Assembly: GCF_026213295.1 (NCBI RefSeq)
Contig: NC_079421.1
Span: 21,422,189 to 21,486,188, forward strand
Length of the DNA stretch: 64,000 bases
DNA from: Gadus chalcogrammus
Taxonomy: Eukaryota; Chordata; Actinopteri; Gadiformes; Gadidae
Direction: 5' to 3'
Positions 57,691-64,000 of this stretch are shown here, one piece after another. The notes beneath the pieces were generated by a model that saw nothing but the letters and a program-made list of their open reading frames with translations, was not told the origin of the DNA and did no database searches. Position 1 is the first letter of the stretch. Every line of letters starts with the position of its first letter. A program made the translations under genes and the position numbers.

Positions 57691-58599
57691 AAAAACAGAA
57701 AATAAACCTGTATCTCCGTCATGTTTTCACTGCCAATGTGCTGCAATGTGATTCATTCATTGCTGGTTGACCCTTGCCTATAAGTCTAGTCTTGTGTTAT
57801 CAGGGCAATCTGAGCCATAAGGGGGAAGTTAGAGACGGCAGAGAACCGGTTGGTTCCCATGAAACGGCCTTGACTCTATCTGCAGAGGTGCCAACTGTTA
57901 AAGTTAGAAATTACCTAAATGTTTCTGTTCTCTTTTAGTTTACAAAGGTCTATATTCTATGAGATTGTCTCTTTTATTTTCAATTTTGTATGTTTATTGG
58001 AGAAAGTATGTAACTATGTAATAGATGAGCGTCTGTGTGTGGGGGGGATGTAAGGTATTTACATACGTCAATTTGCATAGTTTTGCAAAAGAATAATGTA
58101 ATAGTTGATGCAGAATGCACATGCAGAATAGTATAATATATATACTAGTTATATAATATAATAGTTACACATGCAGAATAATATTAAGTAAATACTAGTT
58201 ATAATAATGGTATGCAGAACAGTGCTTTCAGGACTCAAGCTACCATAATTATATGCTGGTATCAGTTTTTAAGCAACATTTTAGGGAGTATGGACAAGAA
58301 CAAGAGAGGAAGAAGCAAATAATATTAATAATAAAATAAAAAATACAAACATTCTCAAAACAGGAGTTTAACGAAATGGCCTTCAGATGCAAAAAAAAAA
58401 AAAAAAATGTTAAATGTTTCAACCTTCAATATATATGAGTACATTGATGCTCTTTAATGGCACCCATTGTATTCAAAATGTCCACCCCTCTTATAGTAAT
58501 GGTAATAAGAGAGTTCTTACAGTAATAGTGAGAGGAGGTCTGTGTATCTCAGTGAGATATATCTCCTGTATTGTCTTATTCTCCTCTGTAAACCTCCAG

Positions 58600-58670
58600 G
58601 TGTGGAGACCTTCTGCGACGCCACACAGCCACACATCACGACCCAGTGCTTTGGCTCTCTGGGAGGAACC
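58600..58670 (+). pseudogene. 5' third of a CD2-like IgV exon
   Basis: After the usual CCTCCAG acceptor it reads GVETFCDATQ...FGSLGGT and stops matching the family at 58670, where the upstream block normally found before signal exons begins. A deletion joined one gene's IgV to the next gene's 5' flank. Confidence 0.72.
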
Positions 58671-59309
58671 TCTTCTCATGGGACCAATGAGATGAGGCAA
58701 ACACTTCAGCTGTTTTTGCTTCTCTGCCGTCTCTAACTTCCCCCTTATGGCTCAGACTACCCTGATAACACAAACCCTAACAACTAGACTGAAGAGCTAG
58801 GGAGCACCTGCAAAGAACGAAACATTGACAGTACAACAGAGACATCAAGGTTTAACCTAGTCATTTAGTAAACACTGTCCTCTAAAGTGACTGAGTCTGA
58901 TTCTTTTTCCCGAGTCATATTAATAAGTAGGGAGGTAAGGCTTCTGGCAGTGGCGTTTGGACCCTGAACCATTGGGCTGGGACTCCAACACCCTGCCCTC
59001 CTCACTGTCTTACCAAAGCTTTTATGACGGTAGACTTCAATTTAACTTTTGTTCCAAACCATTCATCTGATTACTGAGAACAAATTTAAATGACAGAAGG
59101 AAACATTCCACAAACTCAGTCGTATTTATTGGGAGAATTTTTACATGAATGCATAATTGATATCCTAATTTCTTTGTATTAATAATTATTGATTTTAGGG
59201 ATTATGAGATTATTATGGGATCTTAAAAGATGCCCAGTAACACAGATCTGTTAACTGTCTTCATCCTAATAAGGTATTGGCCCTTTTAGTTTAGTTGGGT
59301 GAGCATACA

Positions 59310-59433
59310 TTTTGTTCAGCGGTTGCTCAACTTCCACTTTTGCGATGACAGGTGGGTCTCAGATAGGCTGGGTTGTGTGTTCCTGTGAACAGACTCAAGT
59401 CCTGGACTCCACTGAGACCACACTGAGGTCGAG
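59310..59433 (+). promoter_or_regulatory. Conserved proximal promoter of locus F
   Basis: Same block: CAACTTCCACTTTTGCGATG, AGATAGGCTGGGTTGTG and TGTTCCTGTGAACAGAC directly before the ATG. Confidence 0.4.
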
Positions 59434-62400
59434 ATGCTCAACATGGGGGCTGTGCTGCTGTTACTAATTGGTGTGGCTGAAGGTGAGATCTTTATGGCAT
59501 TATTACTGTTTTAAATCTTAATGTATTTTATGTAAATTAGTCAGCCATAGTTTTGTGGTTATTGGTTTAAACATAAGTATTTGCTTTTCAAAAATGCTTG
59601 GGTTACACCAAAATCTCTCTCATTGTAAGTTAGTTCTGGATAAAAATTCACTTATTGTTGAATATCATTCATCATTACTCTGCCATTTGCTTTGTGTCTT
59701 CCCCACAAGATGACTTCACCTTTGTTGTTGCAAAACACAACAGTATTATCACATATTATCAGGAGTATTCTGGATAGGGAATTTCATTTATGTGACAATC
59801 ATATGGAAATTATGGAAATCAAATAAAATTTTTAATTAATTTTAAAGTTTAGTGTAGTTTTAAAGAGTTTGTGCGCTCGCCTTTGGAGCGCCCAACCTCT
59901 AGTAGTAATTAAACCCATGGCATTAATGTGAAAAAAAAAAAGAACGGACGATAATGTAAAAAATCGCTGAGCGCATAATATAATAACAATTAGCCTTTAA
60001 GGTTACAACGTACAACATTTGTTCACCACAAATGACTCTTAAAAGCAATGCCAACATTTAAAGATCCCATGGCATGAAATTGTCAATTAATGAGGTTTTC
60101 TAACATTAATATGAGTTCCCCTAGCCTACTTATGGTCCCCCAGTAGCTAGAAATGGCGTTAGCTGTAAAACGAGCAGTAGGTATCCTGCTCTGCCCTCGA
60201 AAAAAACAAAGCTCATACAGGCCGATTAGGAATTTTCCCCAACTGTCAACCCGTCATACGGGTCCATTTTACCTCCCCTTCTCTGCTTTGCCCGCCCAGA
60301 GAATTTGGCCCGCCAAGGAGACAATGAGCTACGACTGTTGTACACTTCTTTGTTATTTGGATAACCATTCCACTGTTGGTGTTATGGCGCATATCAAGTT
60401 GGGTTCTCTGACGTCTCTGATATTTCCACAACGAGACTCGTAGTGGGGGTTTACCTCAGACATGGTTGAGAAGGAACTGGGGGTAAAAGGAACTTTGGCT
60501 TTGACTCCCTGAAGTACATGAACCGCGAGGCACCACCGCTGTGAGGCACCACCGCCGCTAGGCCCGCTGCCCGCTTCCGAGGCGGTGGTGCCTCGTCAAC
60601 CGGCAGCAGAGCTCCGGTGGGAGACAATCGCGGGCAACAATCCTTTTCTCCTCCATGTCTCGTTTCAGTCTACTTCAGATTGATGCCGTGATAATATATT
60701 TTATATAATATCGATATCTATGTATAATAAGATATTATTTAGATATAGAGCTCCAGGACTCCCGCCAGAGCACCCTGAGTGTTCTAGAATATTTACAGAA
60801 CACGGCCAAAGGCTGTGTGCGCCTCGCCATTGCGAAACATCCACGGTAAAGAGAGTGCATGGTACCCTGGCCAAAAGCTACTCAGGGCCACACCCCCACC
60901 CTCCTCCTTGACCCGCCTCTCTCCTCCTCATTTGCTTTAAAGCTACAGACACCGAAACGACGCGTTTGGGGAAAGCTCAATGTGCGACTGGCTCGTAGTG
61001 GCTGTAATTCTGCACCACGGCTGAATTTCGGTAACGTCTTCAAATACTGTGTTAGGGGCCCACTAATACCTATATTAAAGCATCCATAAAGTAGCATGCC
61101 ATGCAGAAGCGTCATCAACACGCCCACTGAAGTGGTGTGAGAAATACTGACTTTGTACTCCTCATTCACATATGAGGAGTAGGCCTACCCAATGCTTCCC
61201 GCTCCCTCAGATCCTCTTCCTCCGCGTACACCTGTCCGTCCCCTCTGCCCGTCTCACCACCATGGGGCCACAGAGCATTCAGCCGCTCTGCTCCCCGTCT
61301 CTGGAATGCATTACCACCCGAACTCAGAAACATCAATTAATTTCCACTTTTCAAATCACATCTCAAAACTCATCTGTTCAAAACAGCCTATCCCACTTGA
61401 TGCCAATTACTATGTCTGTGTTATTACAATTTCTTTCTTTCTTTCTTTCTTTCTTTTTAATTGTGTTCCCTTCAAATTACTTTTGTGTACCTCTGTCCGG
61501 TGTCCTTGAGGGCAGAGAAAGGCGCCTTTAAATAAAATTAATTGTTATTATTATAAGGTACAGTAATTTACATTTCCTATGGAGATAAAAATACCTCAGG
61601 GGTAGTTTTGTTCAGGAGATTGTGTGTGTGTGCGGTGTGTGTATGCAGTGTGTGTTTGCCTTTCCGTGTATGTTTGTGCGCATGTGCATGTGTGTGCGGT
61701 GTATGTATGCAGTGTGCATATGCGTGCTTGCGGTGTACGTGTGCGTTTGCGCGTGCTGTGTGTGTGTGTGAGCTGCAGGATGCTTGGCACATGCGCACAT
61801 GACTAACTTGAGTAACTGGTGCGACAGGCCTGCTATTATAGTAGTAAGATATCAAATGTTCAACCTTCAACATGAGTATAATGTTCCACTCTCCAATGGC
61901 ACCCATTGTATTAAAAATGTCCATCCCTCTTATAGTAATGGTAATAAGAGAGTTCTTACAGTAATAGTGAGAGGTGGTCTGTGTATCTCAGTGACATATA
62001 TCTCCTGTATTGTTTTACTCTCTCCTCTGTAAACCTCCAGGTGTGAAGACCTTCTGCGACGCCACACAGCCACACATCACGACCCAGTGCTTTGGCTCTC
62101 TGGGAGGAACTGTGGAGGTCCTGCTGCCTACTCACTCCCCACATGAGCATTCCTACACACTGAAGAAAGAATATTCTGTGATTTGTTGCAACAGCAGAAC
62201 GACAGTAAACATTCGATATTCATTTAATGACAGTACTGGAATATTTACTATAAAGGACATCGACTGGTCAGACAATGGTACATACTCAATGGAAATACGT
62301 AATGCTGCTGGAATGATAGTAGCATATACAACATGTTATTTAACCATTCAAGGTGAGCAACTATATCTTATTTCAGTAGCCTTAGTTATTGGTAACCACG

Positions 62401-63334
62401 GTTACAGATGATAGGAAAACAACCGGTTTTAGCTGCTTTTTCCCTCTCATCATCATTCAGGATTCATTAAGGTCATTCAGGATCATTTAGACATTAACCT
62501 CTGACTTCATAGCTCTTAAAGAAAGACTGCTTGCTCTCAGGCTTCATGCTAACATGATCGGTAATGTCACATTATACTGTACTTCATGAATGTTTTAAGG
62601 CCTTTTCTAGGTACTCTTTAAACAATCACTCTGCCCATATGTTATCGTTGCTTTCAACATTTTGTATAACATTTTGTATAAGGTTTCTGTTCAGTCAACT
62701 GTGAGACTCACCTCCTCTGTACAATCATTCTGAGTTGGGCGAGGTGGGGCTGCTTAAACCGTCCATCCTCTCACACTCCACATACCGGTACTAGTCTATT
62801 CCATCACATGATTATTGACATTAACTGGAATATAACAAACCAAAGTCCTTCAGTATGTGATTCCCTTAACTCTCATGTTGACATAGCTTTCAGCCAGCCG
62901 ATAAACTGCAACAGCACAATAGAATCCCTGATATTAGTTATGGATTTTGGTTTAGGTGGGCAACCCAACGCTATTCGGTGTCTGTCCACCCCTATGAAAC
63001 CTTTCTGGGGAGGAGTTGAATAACCTCTGACTAACTTTTTATTTTCTTAGTCCCAGACCGCATCCCGTTCATCGTTCGTCCTCTGACGGTGGTACTGCTG
63101 CTCCTAGCAGCATTGGGAGTCTACTGGGCCCTAAAGAAGAAGAAAACCTCAAGACCTCGAGGTACCAAGTGTCTCTTTGGGTCAACTGTTAAACACAAGC
63201 TTTACTTCCCGTGCGGTTTTCTCATTTTCAAATGTTCTGTTTGTTCAGACATCGCGCTGTCCTCCATGGCGGTAGATGATGATGTTCTGTACGGTAACGT
63301 CTCCGGGGCGACCGGAAGGGCAGGGGGGGAGTGA
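59434..63334 (+). CDS. Locus F: CD2/SLAM-like receptor, one IgV, TM, short tail
   Basis: Exons 59434-59482 (MLNMGAVLLLLIGVAE), 62041-62352 (IgV), 63057-63161 (TM) and 63249-63334 (tail), all phase 1, about 183 residues. The IgV has THSPHEHSYTLKKEYSV, an unusual CC pair (VICCNS) and FTIKDIDWSDNGTYSMEI. The TM is FIVRPLTVVLLLLAALGVYW; the tail motif is VLYGNV. Intron 1 holds a TIR-type repeat (60060-61105) and a LINE end (61180-61552) rather than CCP exons. The intron before the TM matches the locus D region around the C2 exon, but the C2 exon itself is deleted at about 62713. AATAAA at 63625-63630 is a likely poly(A) signal. Confidence 0.72.
60060..61105 (+). mobile_element. Common fish DNA-transposon repeat
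   Basis: Opens GATCCCATGGCATG and closes with a degenerate inverse (CATGCCATG near 61098). The body has the widespread fish segments CCCGCCCAGAGAATTTGGCC and GGCTGTAATTCTGCACCA. TTTAA-type flanks suggest a TTAA-target family (Kolobok-like), which I cannot confirm. The frame at 60153-60443 belongs to the repeat. Confidence 0.55.
61180..61552 (+). mobile_element. LINE (L2/Rex1-like) 3' end
   Basis: The frame WGHRAFSRSAPRLWNALPPE, a stop, then FPLFKSHLKTHLFKTAYPT is the typical C-terminus of fish L2/Rex1-type reverse transcriptases. It is followed by a 3' UTR with GGCGCCTTTAAATAAAAT and an ATT tail. Dead fragment. Confidence 0.72.
61620..61775. repeat. Degenerate GT-rich microsatellite
   Basis: Mixed TGTGTG/GCGTG/TATG sequence; the many overlapping frames here are not genes. 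Confidence 0.8.
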
Positions 63335-63767
63335 GGGAGTATGGGGCGGTCAGGGTGGCTCCAGGCCCCAGGCGGACGCTGGAGACCAATGTGGACGAGT
63401 GTGTGGACGCTCAGCCCCGGAGGACGAGGCCCTGAGAGCTGTCAACACCCAGAAGGACGCGTAGATAGCTTGATCCGTAAAAGCAATATTCTGCATTCGT
63501 AACTCCTAACATATTATAACTGCTATGTATTTTATACTATTCTGCATGTGTAATGTTATTTCATTATAACTAGTATTTTACACTATTCTGCGTGAGTCAC
63601 TTGTTTGGATGCATATCTGTATGAAATAAACTATTTTTGAAAGGCTGGCTGGTATTTTATCTTTTGTGTTCTACATACATTCTTAAGTTTAGAGCCATGC
63701 AAATTGATGCACATAGGCCTAGACACAATACACACACACCTACACACACAATTTAAATGCACTCGTA
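63335..63767. other. 3' flank of locus F
   Basis: After the stop at 63332-63334 the old long-tail sequence continues out of frame to about 63437. AATAAA is at 63625-63630 and a CA-rich bit near 63729-63750. No further gene. Confidence 0.5.
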
Positions 63768-64000
63768 TTTAAGGTCCCATGGCATGCTATAGCATCTGTT
63801 AGCAGGCCCCTAATACAAGAATTTCAGCCTTGGTGCAGAATTACAGCCATTACGAGCCAGGCCCACAATGAGCTCTCCACAAACGTGCCGTTTTTTAGAG
63901 GCAGGTCAAGGTGCATGGTGGGGGCGTGGCCCTGAGCAGCTTGCGGCCACGGTACCATGTGCCTGCATTTGGATGTATCAGAATGGCGAGGCGCACGCAG
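63768..64000 (+). mobile_element. Second copy of the GGTCCCATGGCATG repeat, cut by the window edge
   Basis: Opens TTTAAGGTCCCATGGCATG and continues with the reverse complement of the 3' half of the repeat at 60060 (GGTGCAGAATTACAGCCA, AGCCAGGCCCACAATGAGC). It runs off the window. Confidence 0.6.

Overview
The window looks like teleost fish genomic DNA. Coding exons are short, have GT/AG borders and are separated by introns. Non-coding DNA is crowded with fish-type repeats (hAT, Harbinger-like, CACTA-like, LINE and tRNA-SINE remnants, long GT runs). Species cannot be fixed from sequence alone. There are no bacterial-style operons, CRISPR arrays, rRNA or convincing tRNA genes.

The backbone is a tandemly duplicated cluster of CD2/SLAM-like leukocyte receptor genes. 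Each intact copy starts with the same 49-bp signal-peptide exon (protein starts MLNMGAVLLLLIGVADG or nearly so), then one or more CD2-type IgV exons. Some copies add a four-cysteine C2 exon. All end with a transmembrane exon and a short cytoplasmic exon carrying VxYxxV (ITIM-type) motifs. Every internal exon is phase 1-1, so exons can be gained or lost without breaking the frame. I label the loci A (2728-4572 +), B (7285-13249 -, four IgV + C2 + stalk), C (15869-32563 +), D (35777-40104 -, four IgV + C2), E (42361-53976 +) and F (59434-63334 +). Relics lie at 14848-15375 (-), 41380-41861 (-), 56524-56559 (-) and 58600-58670 (+).

The arrangement repeats as a divergent module: a minus-strand multi-IgV gene, its promoter, a 34-bp minisatellite, a tRNA-SINE, a dead TM+tail relic, then a plus-strand promoter and signal exon. 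The module begins near 7, 36 and (truncated) 56 kb. In the first two modules intron 1 of the plus-strand gene (C, E) is split at the same base and holds an array of complement-control-protein (CCP/sushi) exons, three in C and seven in E, resembling factor-H-like genes. These CCP exons are also phase 1-1 and on the same strand. The signal exon, CCP exons, IgV, TM and tail could therefore splice in frame into a chimeric CCP-IgV inhibitory receptor. Whether they do, or whether they are stranded factor-H-like exons, is the most interesting open question here.

Left edge (1-1840, -): a decayed multi-exon DUF6729-like repeat protein. 4.6-7.2 kb: repeats and an inverted copy of the 3' flank seen after C and E. 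16-23 kb: GT tracts, a tandem array of a TIR element, hAT elements and a broken hAT transposase. 23-30 kb: three ~2.2-kb CCP units with a nested CACTA-like insertion. 30.4-31.7 kb: broken Ty3/gypsy-type pol fragment. 43-51 kb: second CCP array. 54-56.5 kb: duplicated 3' flank with a solo-LTR-like insertion. 59-62 kb: locus F with LINE and other repeats in intron 1. Several insertions have a matching empty site elsewhere in the window, which fixes their borders.
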